In this document: piece by piece, positions 1 through 8,312 of the stretch
Layout of the letters: every line of letters begins with the position of its first letter
How positions within the stretch are numbered: the stretch's first letter is position 1
From: Marivita sp.
GTDB taxonomy: Bacteria > Pseudomonadota > Alphaproteobacteria > Rhodobacterales > Rhodobacteraceae
Direction of reading: 5' to 3'
DNA: 64,000 nt
Assembly: GCF_022763305.1 (NCBI RefSeq)
Contig: NZ_JALEGT010000010.1
Coordinates: 1-64,000 of the forward strand
Made by a program: the position numbers and the translations under genes
Notes under the pieces: model-generated
Told to the model about the DNA's origin: nothing
Databases searched by the model: none
Seen by the model: only the letters and a program-made list of their open reading frames with translations

Positions 1-67
1 CCTGACGGGCCAGGGCCAGCGCCGTGTCATAGGTCGTCTTGATCACGTGGACGGGAGTGCTCTGCAT
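1..67 (-). CDS. 5' end of an unidentified gene, cut by the window edge
   Basis: Reading the minus strand from an ATG at 67 gives an open frame running off the window. Its N-terminus reads MQSTPVHVIKTTYDTALALA. Purine-rich sequence (AAAGGCA) lies just upstream of the ATG. The gene points away from the porin terminator at 116-140, so it is a separate downstream unit on the same strand. Only 22 codons are visible and I do not recognise the family. Confidence 0.4.
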   Translation of the reverse strand, partial: MQSTPVHVIKTTYDTALALARQ

Positions 68-115
68 CGGTGCCTTTGCCTTTTGCCTCTAGCTAGTTGG
101 ACAGGGCACAAAAGA

Positions 116-140
116 AAAGAGCGGGCAGGGCCCGCTCTTT
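116..140 (-). terminator. intrinsic terminator of the porin gene
   Basis: An 11-bp perfect stem (AAAGAGCGGGC paired with GCCCGCTCTTT) closes a 3-nt loop. On the minus strand it is followed by a T-rich tract (TTTTCTTTT). It begins 27 bp after the porin stop codon, as expected for a rho-independent terminator of a highly expressed gene. Confidence 0.85.
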
Positions 141-166
141 CCTTAACCAAATCTGGTTATGAGCTA

Positions 167-1141
167 TTAGAAGCTCATTGCAACGCCGAGCGAGAAGGTG
201 TCTTCGTAGCTGCCGCCGTCGATGTCGCCACCGCCGTAGCCGAACTGCGCCTGGAGACCACCGCCCAGATCGTAGTTTGCGGTGATGCCGTAGCCGCTGG
301 AGTCTGCGCCGAACGCGTCATCCACGTCGAACTCACCGTAGTTCACACCGAGTGTCAGTGCGTTCATGGTGTAGCCGAGGCCGATTGCATAGTGGCTGCC
401 GTTGTCAGCACCGTTGTCGCTGTCGTCGGTCATGTGCGTGTAGTTCACGATGGCCTGGAGACCGTTGCCGAACGTGGTTGCTGCGCTCAGGCCGATGCGT
501 GTGTCGTACAGAGCTGCTGCTTCGTCAACTTTCTGGTAACCAAAGCCGAGACCCAGTGTCAGGCCTGCGAGGTCCATGTTGTAGGACGCACCGAGAGCGA
601 ACGCGGTGTCGAAGTCGGTTGCGTTGCGGTCCGGCGAGACCGAGATCGAGCCGGTGAACGAGTCGAAGCTGTAGTCGAGGCGGATTTCCTGACCACCGTA
701 GATTTCGTCCAGGCCGGAGTTGCCGTTGTAGCCCGGGTGCACGGTGTGGTCGTCGTTGATCGCGCCGCCGATTGCGGTTTCGGTCAGACGTGCGTCAAAC
801 GCGGAGTCGGTGTCGCCGACTGTCAGGCGCATCGGGCCGTAAGCCATGAACATCGTTGCGTTCGGCAGACGTGCTGCGTCTGTCTGGTCCGGGCTGATCG
901 CTTCGTCGAGGTCGATCGACGCGCCAAAGGACAGGCCGCCATCAGTTTCGCCGGACATCGAGAAGGTCACGTCGATGTCGGTGAAGACGCGGACTTTTTC
1001 GAGATCGCCAGTCGAAGCATCGCCGGATGCGTTTTCGTTCTTGAAGATACCCATTTCAGCCAGGCCGGAGACCGACACGTCAGCCGCTGCGAAACCAGCT
1101 GTTGCAACCAGCGCGGTGGAAGCAAGAAGAAGAGTTTTCAT
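167..1141 (-). CDS. outer-membrane porin (alphaproteobacterial general porin type)
   Basis: The 324-residue product is probably a trimeric beta-barrel diffusion channel of the outer membrane. It starts with a clear Sec signal peptide (MKTLLLASTALVATAGFAAA, cut before DVSVSGLAEMGIF). The mature part has alternating short beta strands rich in Gly, Asp and aromatics, and ends in a terminal Phe (LGVAMSF), the outer-membrane sorting signature. The frame is open 65 codons further upstream, but GAGGG lies just before the ATG at 1141 and the signal peptide begins there. It is a single-gene unit with a strong terminator at 116-140. Porin fold is confident; substrate selectivity is unknown. Confidence 0.9.
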   Translation of the reverse strand: MKTLLLASTALVATAGFAAADVSVSGLAEMGIFKNENASGDASTGDLEKVRVFTDIDVTFSMSGETDGGLSFGASIDLDEAISPDQTDAARLPNATMFMAYGPMRLTVGDTDSAFDARLTETAIGGAINDDHTVHPGYNGNSGLDEIYGGQEIRLDYSFDSFTGSISVSPDRNATDFDTAFALGASYNMDLAGLTLGLGFGYQKVDEAAALYDTRIGLSAATTFGNGLQAIVNYTHMTDDSDNGADNGSHYAIGLGYTMNALTLGVNYGEFDVDDAFGADSSGYGITANYDLGGGLQAQFGYGGGDIDGGSYEDTFSLGVAMSF

Positions 1142-1416
1142 TTTTTCCCTCATGTGTTCGTAAGGCACGTACCAAACCGGATGGTCCGGATTAGCTGGGA
1201 ACTCTATGCTCTTTGGTGGGACTGGTTTGCAAGCCAAGCGGTCCATGGCCTGCCAAGTTCGCCATCTGTGATGCTCATTTGCCACAAGACTTTTGACGGA
1301 GCTTTCCCATTGAAAGATCACGGCCTTACGGCACATGTCTCAAGTTCGGCTTGTCGTATTGGGGATCGGCTTGTATGCAAAGCATAAGGCAAACAGGCAT
1401 ATGAGGGCAGTCTCCC

Positions 1417-1926
1417 ATGGACCTTACACGTTTCAGGACCGGTTTCGGCGTCGCTCTTATGGCTGTTTCGGTCTCGGGCTGCGGGTTTTTCGGGGGATCG
1501 TCGGACCGTCAGCCTGTCGAGACGCCCGCCGCAGAGGACATCGTGGATGAAATCCTGTTGGAGCGGAACCCGAACCGCCCGCAATCCTCGATCTTCGACA
1601 TCTTCCGCAACCGTGGTGATGCCGGTGAATTGGGTGCAGTCAACAAGTACATCTGGAATGCGGCGCTGGAGACACTGGATTTCCTGCCGGTCGAGTCGGT
1701 TGATCCCTTCACCGGTGTGATCACGACCGGCTATGGCACGCCTCCGGGAGGTGGTCGGGCCTATCGCGCCACCATCCTCGTGAATGACCCGGCGCTGGAT
1801 GCGCGGTCGCTGAACATTGCGCTGATGACCCGGTCGGGCCCGGTGGATGGCGCAACCGTTCGGGCGGTGGAGGATGCGATTCTCACGCGGGCCCGCCAAT
1901 TGCGCCAGCAAGACAGCCGCCTGTAA
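1417..1926 (+). CDS. DUF3576 family lipoprotein
   Basis: This 169-residue protein has a lipoprotein signal peptide with lipobox VSGC (Cys at about residue 23), so it is probably anchored in the envelope. The C-terminal half (NKYIWNAALETLDFLPVES, then DPFTGVI and a section ending in RARQLRQ) matches my recollection of the DUF3576 family, which in alphaproteobacteria lies close to leuS and lptE as here. AGGG precedes the ATG. The function of the family is not established; linkage to lptE suggests outer-membrane biogenesis, which is inference. Confidence 0.8.
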   Translation: MDLTRFRTGFGVALMAVSVSGCGFFGGSSDRQPVETPAAEDIVDEILLERNPNRPQSSIFDIFRNRGDAGELGAVNKYIWNAALETLDFLPVESVDPFTGVITTGYGTPPGGGRAYRATILVNDPALDARSLNIALMTRSGPVDGATVRAVEDAILTRARQLRQQDSRL

Positions 1927-1962
1927 TGTTTCGGACTCTGGTCTGACCGAGAGCCGGCTGCT

Positions 1963-3237
1963 CTAGTCCATCGGCTGGCGCACGGGGTAGGCTGCGGCCA
2001 GATCATCGACCCATTTCAACTGACGGGGCAGGCAGATGCGCTTGAGGTCATAGCGTTCGCGCGCGAATCTCCGGGCGTTGGAGCCCAGAAAATCGCGGCG
2101 TTCCGGAGAGTCGAGCAGGGCGCAGGTTTCGCGGATCAGCTTGTCCTGATCGAAGAAATCCACAAGGACGCCGGTCTGGCCTCCGATGATCGCCTCGCGC
2201 ACGGGTGCCGTGTCGGAGGCGACGATGGCGCATTTGGCGCTCATCGCTTCGATCAGCGACCAGGACAGCACGAAGGGGTAGGTCAGGTACACATGGACCG
2301 TGCTGACCTGGATCATCGACAGAAACGTGTCATAGGGCACGCGGCCCATGAAATGCACCCGCGCCCAGTCCTCGTCCGGGATCTGGCCGCGCACCTCGTC
2401 GATGAAGATCTGTTTCCACGTTTTGCCGGCCGGGGGTTTCGCGCCATAGCTGGTCTCGTCGCCGCCCAGCAGCACGATCTCGGCCGTCGGTCGGCGGCGC
2501 AGCAGCTCTGGCAGAGCGCGCATGAACCGGTGATAGCCGCGATAGGGTTCGAGATTGCGGTTGATGAAGGTGACCACCTCGTCCTGCGCGGTCAGGACCT
2601 TGCCGTTCGGCAGCGTGAGTTTGGCCGCGGGATTCGCAACGACCGCGTCGGTGTCGACCCCGTCATGGCACACCGTGATGCGTGACTGGTACTGATCCGG
2701 GAAGGTGCCGGCCTGGAAATGGGTGGGGCTGATCCCGGCATCCATAACCTCTTCGTGCAGGCGGTTGTTGATGTTCTTGAGCCGCAGGCGCATCGGGTCG
2801 CGATCTGGCGCGCTGCTTGGAAATTCGGGGTCGAACCCGGTCTCGGCCTTGCCGGAGCGATGGTAGAGTTCGCAATAGAGGCCAAGCCGTGCCCCCGGCC
2901 AGACGTCCTTGAGAAACAGGCTTTCACCCCAGCCATGATGCGCGAGGATGACATCGGGTTCGAAACGCCGCTGTTTCAGGGCCATGGCCGCATCATAACA
3001 GCTTGTCCCGCGCAGGATCTTGGTTTCGAAATCCGCCAGCCACGGGTGTACCCCGGGCGTTGTCGATCCCTTGACCGCATAGGGCAGGACGGTGATGCCC
3101 TTCCACTTGGTGACTTCCTTGACCTTCGGGGTCAGCACGACCACCTGATCGCCACGCTCGGCCAGAGCCGGGCCGAGATGTTTGAACTGGGCTGGGAAAT
3201 TCTGGTGGATCAGGAGTATTTTCATCGGCCCGGTCAT
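1963..3237 (-). CDS. group 1 glycosyltransferase (GT4 family)
   Basis: The 424-residue product probably transfers a sugar from a nucleotide-sugar donor to a glycan or lipid acceptor at the cytoplasmic face of the membrane. The N-terminus ([20 protein letters not shown]) is typical of the Glyco_trans_4_3 Rossmann domain. The C-terminal half has the group 1 donor-binding features: [29 protein letters not shown] and the late acidic motif around [24 protein letters not shown] precedes the start at 3237; an internal ATG at 3225 is also possible. It is divergent from leuS and isolated, so its pathway (LPS or exopolysaccharide) cannot be told from context. Confidence 0.85.
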   Translation of the reverse strand: MTGPMKILLIHQNFPAQFKHLGPALAERGDQVVVLTPKVKEVTKWKGITVLPYAVKGSTTPGVHPWLADFETKILRGTSCYDAAMALKQRRFEPDVILAHHGWGESLFLKDVWPGARLGLYCELYHRSGKAETGFDPEFPSSAPDRDPMRLRLKNINNRLHEEVMDAGISPTHFQAGTFPDQYQSRITVCHDGVDTDAVVANPAAKLTLPNGKVLTAQDEVVTFINRNLEPYRGYHRFMRALPELLRRRPTAEIVLLGGDETSYGAKPPAGKTWKQIFIDEVRGQIPDEDWARVHFMGRVPYDTFLSMIQVSTVHVYLTYPFVLSWSLIEAMSAKCAIVASDTAPVREAIIGGQTGVLVDFFDQDKLIRETCALLDSPERRDFLGSNARRFARERYDLKRICLPRQLKWVDDLAAAYPVRQPMD

Positions 3238-3373
3238 CTTGCCCTTCTTTCCAAAGGGTATGACCGCAAAATTCCGGCATCACAATGGCGCAGGTGGGGG
3301 CGGGACTGGACGATCCTGTGGCATCGGCCTATCACCCTGCCAAAAGCTGATGCACACCCGAAGGACCTATTCC

Positions 3374-5959
3374 ATGTCGCGTTACGACCCCTCTGTCATC
3401 GAACCCAAATGGCAGGCCGTCTGGGAAGAGAGTGAAACGTTCCGCGCCGTGCGGTCGGACGACAAGCCGAAATATTACGTGCTCGAGATGTTCCCCTATC
3501 CGTCGGGCCGCATCCATATCGGCCATGTGCGCAACTACACGATGGGTGACGTGATCGCGCGTTACAAGCTGTCCACCGGGCATAACGTGTTGCATCCGAT
3601 GGGGTTTGACGCGTTCGGCATGCCGGCCGAGAACGCTGCGATGGCGTCAGGCGGGCATCCCAAGGATTGGACCTATTCCAATATCGACACGATGGTCAGC
3701 CAGATGAAGCCTTTGGGCTTTGGCCTCGACTGGTCGCGCATGTTCGCGACCTGTGATCCGGAATATTACGGCCAGCAGCAGGCGCTGTTCCTCGACATGC
3801 TTGAGGCGGGGCTTGTCTACCGCAAGAACGCGGTAGTGAACTGGGACCCGGTCGACATGACCGTGCTTGCAAACGAGCAGGTGATTGACGGCAAGGGCTG
3901 GCGATCCGGTGCCGAGGTGGAACGGCGGGAGCTCACGCAGTGGTTCTTCAAGATCAGCGACATGTCCGAAGAACTGCTCGACGCGTTGGACACGCTGGAC
4001 GATTGGCCCGCCAAGGTGAAGCTGATGCAGGCGAACTGGATCGGCAAGTCGCGCGGGTTGCAGTTTGCGTTCTCGACGATTGACGCGCCGGATGGGTTCG
4101 ACCGGATCGAGATCTATACGACCCGCCCCGACACGCTGATGGGCGCGTCCTTTGTCGGCATTTCTCCCGACCATCCGCTGGCCAAGCATTTGGAAAAGGA
4201 CAATGCCGATCTGGCCGCGTTCAATGCAGACTGCCGCAAGGGCGGGACGACGGAAGAGGCGTTGGAGAAGGCCGAGAAGCGCGGGTTCGACACCGGGCTT
4301 CGTGTGCGCCATCCCTTTGATACGGCGTGGGAATTGCCGGTCTATGTCGCCAACTTCATCCTGATGGATTACGGCACCGGTGCGATCTTCGGCTGCCCGG
4401 CGCATGACCAGCGCGACCTTGATTTCGCGCGGAAATACGACCTGCCGGTGCAGAGCACATTTGTTCCTGCCATGGGTGAGGATGCGTTCATCCTGCCCGA
4501 AGACGGTGGCCCGGCTTATGTGCCGCCGAAACCCGAGACCGTGCGGTATATTCGCGGCTTTGCCGGGGAAGAGGCGCAGACGGGGAATGACGCCATCGAA
4601 GCGGCTATCGGGTTCTGCGAAGCGAACGGGGTCGGCCATGGTGTGACCAAGTTCCGCCTGCGCGACTGGGGCCTCAGCCGCCAGCGCTATTGGGGCTGTC
4701 CGATCCCGGTGGTGCATTGCGATGCCTGCGGCGTGGTGCCCGAGAAGAAAGAAAACCTGCCGATCGCGCTGCCCTATGATGAGGACGGCAAACCGATTGA
4801 TTTCTCGATCCCGGGCAACCCGCTGGATCGTCACCCATTGTGGCGCAATTGCCCGTGCCCGACCTGTGGTCAGCCCGCCAAGCGCGAGACCGACACGATG
4901 GACACGTTTGTCGATTCGTCGTGGTACTTTGCCCGCTTCACCGCGCCGCGCGCGGACACGCCGACGGATATGGCGGATGCGGAATACTGGATGAACGTTG
5001 ACCAGTATATCGGCGGCATCGAACACGCGATCCTGCACCTGCTTTATTCGCGCTTCTTCGCCCGCGCGATGCACATCACCGGGCATCTGCCGGAACGCTG
5101 CAAGGAGCCGTTCAACGCGCTTTTCACGCAAGGCATGGTGACGCACGCGATCTACAAGACCACCGGGCCGGATGGACGCCCCGTCTATCACTACCCGGAA
5201 GATGTGGAGTTGCGCGACGGCAAGTGCTTCCTGAAAGACGGGACCGAGGTCGAGATCATCCCTTCGGCCAAGATGTCCAAGTCGAAGAACAACGTGGTCG
5301 ATCCGGTTGCGATCATCCAGCAATACGGGGCCGATACGGCGCGCTGGTTCGTGCTGTCCGACTCGCCGCCCGAACGGGACGTGGAATGGACGGCTTCTGG
5401 CGCTGAGGCGGCGGCGCGCCATCTGGGTCGGGTCTACCGCATCGCGTCCGAGGTTGCCGAGGCGAACGAGGCGGCCAATGCCGAAGATGATGCGCTCCTG
5501 CGCGAGATGCACAAGGCAATCCATGACGTGACCGTGGGTGTGGAAAGCTTTGGGTTCAACGCCTCGATTGCGCGGCTTTACGCCTTTACCAACGCGCTGT
5601 CGAAATCCAAGGCCGGGTCTGATGCAAAACGTCAGGCGGCAAAGACGCTGGCGCAGCTCATGTCGCCGATGACGCCGCATTTGTCCGAGGAAATCTGGGC
5701 GCTTCTGGGCGGCGAGGGTCTGGTTGCCAATGCGCCCTGGCCCAAGGCGGATGAGGCGATGCTGGTCGAAGACACGGTAACCTTGCCCATTCAGGTGAAC
5801 GGCAAACGTCGGGACGAGATCACCGTGCCCAAGGACATGGACAAGGCCGAGGTTGAAAAGCTGGCGCTGGCGACCGATGGTGTGAAACGTGCGCTGGATG
5901 GCGCAAGCCCCAAGAAGGTGATCGTGGTGCCGGGTCGGATCGTGAATGTGGTTGCATAG
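3374..5959 (+). CDS. leuS: leucyl-tRNA synthetase
   Basis: The 861-residue class I aminoacyl-tRNA synthetase charges tRNA-Leu with leucine in the cytoplasm. The signature HIGH is intact at residues 48-51 ([11 protein letters not shown]) and KMSKS at 633-637. A long CP1 editing domain lies between them, with the TTRPDTL motif near residue 240. The length matches bacterial LeuRS. The ATG at 3374 is chosen because GAAGGA lies 8 nt upstream and the protein begins [13 protein letters not shown]; an in-frame ATG at 3350 would add eight residues. The stop overlaps lptE by 14 bp, so leuS-lptE-holA is an operon. Confidence 0.98.
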   Translation: MSRYDPSVIEPKWQAVWEESETFRAVRSDDKPKYYVLEMFPYPSGRIHIGHVRNYTMGDVIARYKLSTGHNVLHPMGFDAFGMPAENAAMASGGHPKDWTYSNIDTMVSQMKPLGFGLDWSRMFATCDPEYYGQQQALFLDMLEAGLVYRKNAVVNWDPVDMTVLANEQVIDGKGWRSGAEVERRELTQWFFKISDMSEELLDALDTLDDWPAKVKLMQANWIGKSRGLQFAFSTIDAPDGFDRIEIYTTRPDTLMGASFVGISPDHPLAKHLEKDNADLAAFNADCRKGGTTEEALEKAEKRGFDTGLRVRHPFDTAWELPVYVANFILMDYGTGAIFGCPAHDQRDLDFARKYDLPVQSTFVPAMGEDAFILPEDGGPAYVPPKPETVRYIRGFAGEEAQTGNDAIEAAIGFCEANGVGHGVTKFRLRDWGLSRQRYWGCPIPVVHCDACGVVPEKKENLPIALPYDEDGKPIDFSIPGNPLDRHPLWRNCPCPTCGQPAKRETDTMDTFVDSSWYFARFTAPRADTPTDMADAEYWMNVDQYIGGIEHAILHLLYSRFFARAMHITGHLPERCKEPFNALFTQGMVTHAIYKTTGPDGRPVYHYPEDVELRDGKCFLKDGTEVEIIPSAKMSKSKNNVVDPVAIIQQYGADTARWFVLSDSPPERDVEWTASGAEAAARHLGRVYRIASEVAEANEAANAEDDALLREMHKAIHDVTVGVESFGFNASIARLYAFTNALSKSKAGSDAKRQAAKTLAQLMSPMTPHLSEEIWALLGGEGLVANAPWPKADEAMLVEDTVTLPIQVNGKRRDEITVPKDMDKAEVEKLALATDGVKRALDGASPKKVIVVPGRIVNVVA

Positions 5960-6440
5960 ACGCCAGACGTTTTTCGCGTTGTCCGCGCTTGTCGCGGGCG
6001 CGGCTTGCGGGTTCACGCCGGCCTATGGGCCTGTGGGCGGCGCGTCGGTGTTGCAGGACAACCTGCGAGTTGTGGCACCGGACCGGAGGGACGGCTTTCT
6101 GATTGCGCAGCGGTTGGAAGACAGGTTCGGACGTAATGACGGGGGGCGCTACGTGCTGACCGTCACGCCGACGATCCAGCGGCAGGGGCTGGCGACCTCG
6201 GTCGAGGGGACGACAAATCGGTTTCAGTTGACCGGACGTGCGGATTACTCCCTGACCGATCAGGGCAGCGGTGCCGTGCTGCGCGAGGGGCGCGTGATTG
6301 ACTTTACTGGGTTTTCCGCCACAGGATCGACTGTCGCGACTCTCGCCGCAGAACGCGATGCGGCGGCACGTCTGATGGTGATTCTCGCAGATCAGATTGT
6401 CGACCGTCTGGTCATCTCGGCCAGCGGCCTGCCCGCATGA
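5946..6440 (+). CDS. lptE: LPS-assembly lipoprotein LptE
   Basis: The 164-residue protein is the outer-membrane lipoprotein partner and plug of LptD in lipopolysaccharide insertion. It has a short basic N-terminus, a hydrophobic segment and a lipobox AGAAC, followed by CGFTPAYGP, typical of alphaproteobacterial LptE. The middle part ([19 protein letters not shown], then [13 protein letters not shown]) fits the family beta-sheet core. It overlaps leuS by 14 bp and holA by 4 bp (ATGA), indicating translational coupling, and the leuS-lptE-holA order is the usual bacterial one. Confidence 0.93.
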   Translation: MWLHRRQTFFALSALVAGAACGFTPAYGPVGGASVLQDNLRVVAPDRRDGFLIAQRLEDRFGRNDGGRYVLTVTPTIQRQGLATSVEGTTNRFQLTGRADYSLTDQGSGAVLREGRVIDFTGFSATGSTVATLAAERDAAARLMVILADQIVDRLVISASGLPA

Positions 6441-7462
6441 AGCTGCCCCCGCGCGAGGCGTCGGGGTATTTCGCCCGTCCCGATCCGGCGAAGCTGGGCA
6501 TCCTGATCTATGGCGAAGACGCGATGCGGGTGGCGCTCAAGCGGCAGGAACTGATCGCGGCGCTGATCGGGCCGGAGGGCGAGGGCGAAATGCGCCTCAC
6601 GCGGATTCCCGCAGCGGAGTTGCGCAAGGAACCCGCACTTCTGGGCGATGCGATCAAGGCGGTCGGGTTCTTTCCGGGGCCGCGCGTGGCCTTTGTCGAG
6701 GACGCCAATGACACGGTGATCAAGCCCATCGCGGCAGCGGTCGAGGACTGGCAGCCGGGGGATGCGCAGATTGTTGTGACGGCGGGGCAGTTGCCGGCCA
6801 AATCGGCGCTGCGCAAGCTGTTCGAGGGGCATCCGAATGCTTTTGCGGCGGCTTTGTACAACGACCCGCCGTCGCGTGCCGAGATTGAAGCGGAACTGAC
6901 ACGTGCGGGTCTGGCACGCCCCGATGGTGCGGCGATGGAGATGCTCACGGCCCTGTCGAAGGAGCTGGACCCGGGCGATTTCCGGCAGACGCTCGAAAAG
7001 ATCGCACTCTACAAGTTGGGCGATTCGGCACCGCTTGCACCGGACGAGGTGACTCTCTGCGCGCCGGGGTCGACCGAGGCGGATCTGGACGATGTGCTCA
7101 ACATCGTGGCCGAAGGGCGCACCGGGGAAATCGGTCCGGTGATGGCCCGGCTCGAGGCGCAGGGGACGGCGGCGGTGACGCTGCTGATCATGGCGACCCG
7201 GCATTTTCGCGCGTTGCACACGGCGGCGTCGGATCCGGGCGGTGTCGGGCAGGGGATGGGGCGGCTGCGGCCGCCGGTTTTTGGCCCGCGAAGGGATCGG
7301 ATGTCGCGGCAGGCGTCGGGCTGGGGCATGCATCGACTGGAACAGGCGCTGCAGATGCTCTTGGAGACCGACCTGTCGTTGCGGTCGGCGGGGCAGCACG
7401 GGCCTGCATTGGCGATTGTGGAACGGGCGTTCATCCGGCTCGCGATGCTGGGACGCAGGTAG
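6437..7462 (+). CDS. holA: DNA polymerase III delta subunit
   Basis: The 341-residue product is the wrench subunit of the clamp loader that opens the beta sliding clamp during replication. The N-terminus ([20 protein letters not shown]) and the segment LIYGEDAMRVALKRQELI correspond to the delta N-terminal domain. The degenerate AAA+ fold follows, with FFPGPRVAFVEDAND and IVVTAGQLPAKSALRK, then a helical C-terminal collar. Length is typical. It starts inside the lptE stop codon (ATGA). Confidence 0.95.
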   Translation: MKLPPREASGYFARPDPAKLGILIYGEDAMRVALKRQELIAALIGPEGEGEMRLTRIPAAELRKEPALLGDAIKAVGFFPGPRVAFVEDANDTVIKPIAAAVEDWQPGDAQIVVTAGQLPAKSALRKLFEGHPNAFAAALYNDPPSRAEIEAELTRAGLARPDGAAMEMLTALSKELDPGDFRQTLEKIALYKLGDSAPLAPDEVTLCAPGSTEADLDDVLNIVAEGRTGEIGPVMARLEAQGTAAVTLLIMATRHFRALHTAASDPGGVGQGMGRLRPPVFGPRRDRMSRQASGWGMHRLEQALQMLLETDLSLRSAGQHGPALAIVERAFIRLAMLGRR

Positions 7463-7500
7463 GATTTGCCGGGCGGAGACCCGGTTATGGGAGAACGAAG

Positions 7501-8085
7501 ATGTACAAACTGGTGGGCAATCGCGCGACGCGGGCGTTCCGGCCTTTGTGGCTGCTGGAGGAGTTGGGTGTTCCCTACGAGCACGTGCCTGCTGCGCCGC
7601 GCTCGGACGAGATTCTGGCGGTCAGTACTTTGGGCAAGGTGCCGGTGTTGGTGGACGGCGACCATGTCATTGGAGATTCGATGGCCATCCTGACCTACCT
7701 CGCAGACAAGCATGGCGCGTTCACCCATCCGGCGGGGACCGTGGATCGGGCGCGGCAGGATGCCTGGACATTCCGGCTGCTGGATGAGGTGGATTCGCTC
7801 CTCTGGACGGCGGCACGACACAGTTTCGTTGTGCCCGAGGACGAGCGCGTGCCCGAGATCAAGGACAGCCTGAAGGCAGAGTTCGGCCGGAATATCGTGC
7901 GCATCGCGGGGGATCTGAACGGTGATTGCCTTGCCGGGGACGCGCCCACTGTGCCGGATTTCCTTTTGGCGCATTGTCTGGGCTGGGCGCGGAATGCGAA
8001 GTTCCCGGATGCGCCGGACGTGTTGGTTGACTACCTGCGACGCTTGCGGACGCGGCCTGCCTTCGAGCGGGCAGCGGCGCTCTGA
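7501..8085 (+). CDS. glutathione S-transferase family protein
   Basis: The 194-residue cytoplasmic protein has the thioredoxin-like N-domain (MYKLVGNRATRAFRPLWLLE, then LGKVPVLVDGDHVIGDSMAI with the cis-Pro VPV and the acidic D-S glutathione-binding pair). An all-helical C-domain follows with the N-capping region GDAPTVPDFLLAH. It probably conjugates or reduces with glutathione; the substrate is unknown. GGGAGAA precedes the ATG. It follows holA by 38 bp and may be co-transcribed. A palindrome ladder begins 2 bp after its stop. Confidence 0.9.
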   Translation: MYKLVGNRATRAFRPLWLLEELGVPYEHVPAAPRSDEILAVSTLGKVPVLVDGDHVIGDSMAILTYLADKHGAFTHPAGTVDRARQDAWTFRLLDEVDSLLWTAARHSFVVPEDERVPEIKDSLKAEFGRNIVRIAGDLNGDCLAGDAPTVPDFLLAHCLGWARNAKFPDAPDVLVDYLRRLRTRPAFERAAAL

Positions 8086-8087
8086 GC

Positions 8088-8179
8088 CCAAGGGCTTTCG
8101 AAAGCCCTTGGTGACGCGGTTTCGAAACCGCGTTTGGACGCGCGGTCGAACGCGCTTGGGCACGCCCTTTCGAAAGGGC
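8088..8179. repeat. four-palindrome ladder, 24-bp pitch, TTCGAA core
   Basis: Four consecutive palindromes occupy the gap between the GST and formate dehydrogenase genes: 8088-8111 (perfect, 24 bp), 8114-8133 (perfect, 20 bp), 8140-8155 (one mismatched pair) and 8164-8179 (perfect, 16 bp). Their centres fall at 8099.5, 8123.5, 8147.5 and 8171.5, an exact 24-bp spacing. Three have the core TTTCGAAA and the third GGTCGAAC; the outer arms differ. No T-run follows, so it is not a standard terminator. The remainder of the 227-bp gap (8180-8312) shows only the fdhA ribosome-binding site. Confidence 0.9.
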
Positions 8180-8312
8180 TTCCTGCGCCCCTTCCGAGAG
8201 AATTGTTCGCATCGGAAACCGGTCAGCCGCAAATCCGCGCCAAGGTGTCGGGATTGTTGATCCACGACAGGCCCGATTTGCGGTTAGAGTGTCCGCGACA
8301 AGGGAGACCGCG

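Noticed and set aside
3647-6016. 789-codon minus-strand ORF opposite leuS
   Set aside because: Shadow of leuS, which has intact HIGH and KMSKS motifs.
8088-8179. Palindrome ladder considered as a CRISPR array
   Set aside because: Repeated units differ in their outer arms, are only 16-24 bp and are palindromic throughout; there are no spacers and no cas genes.
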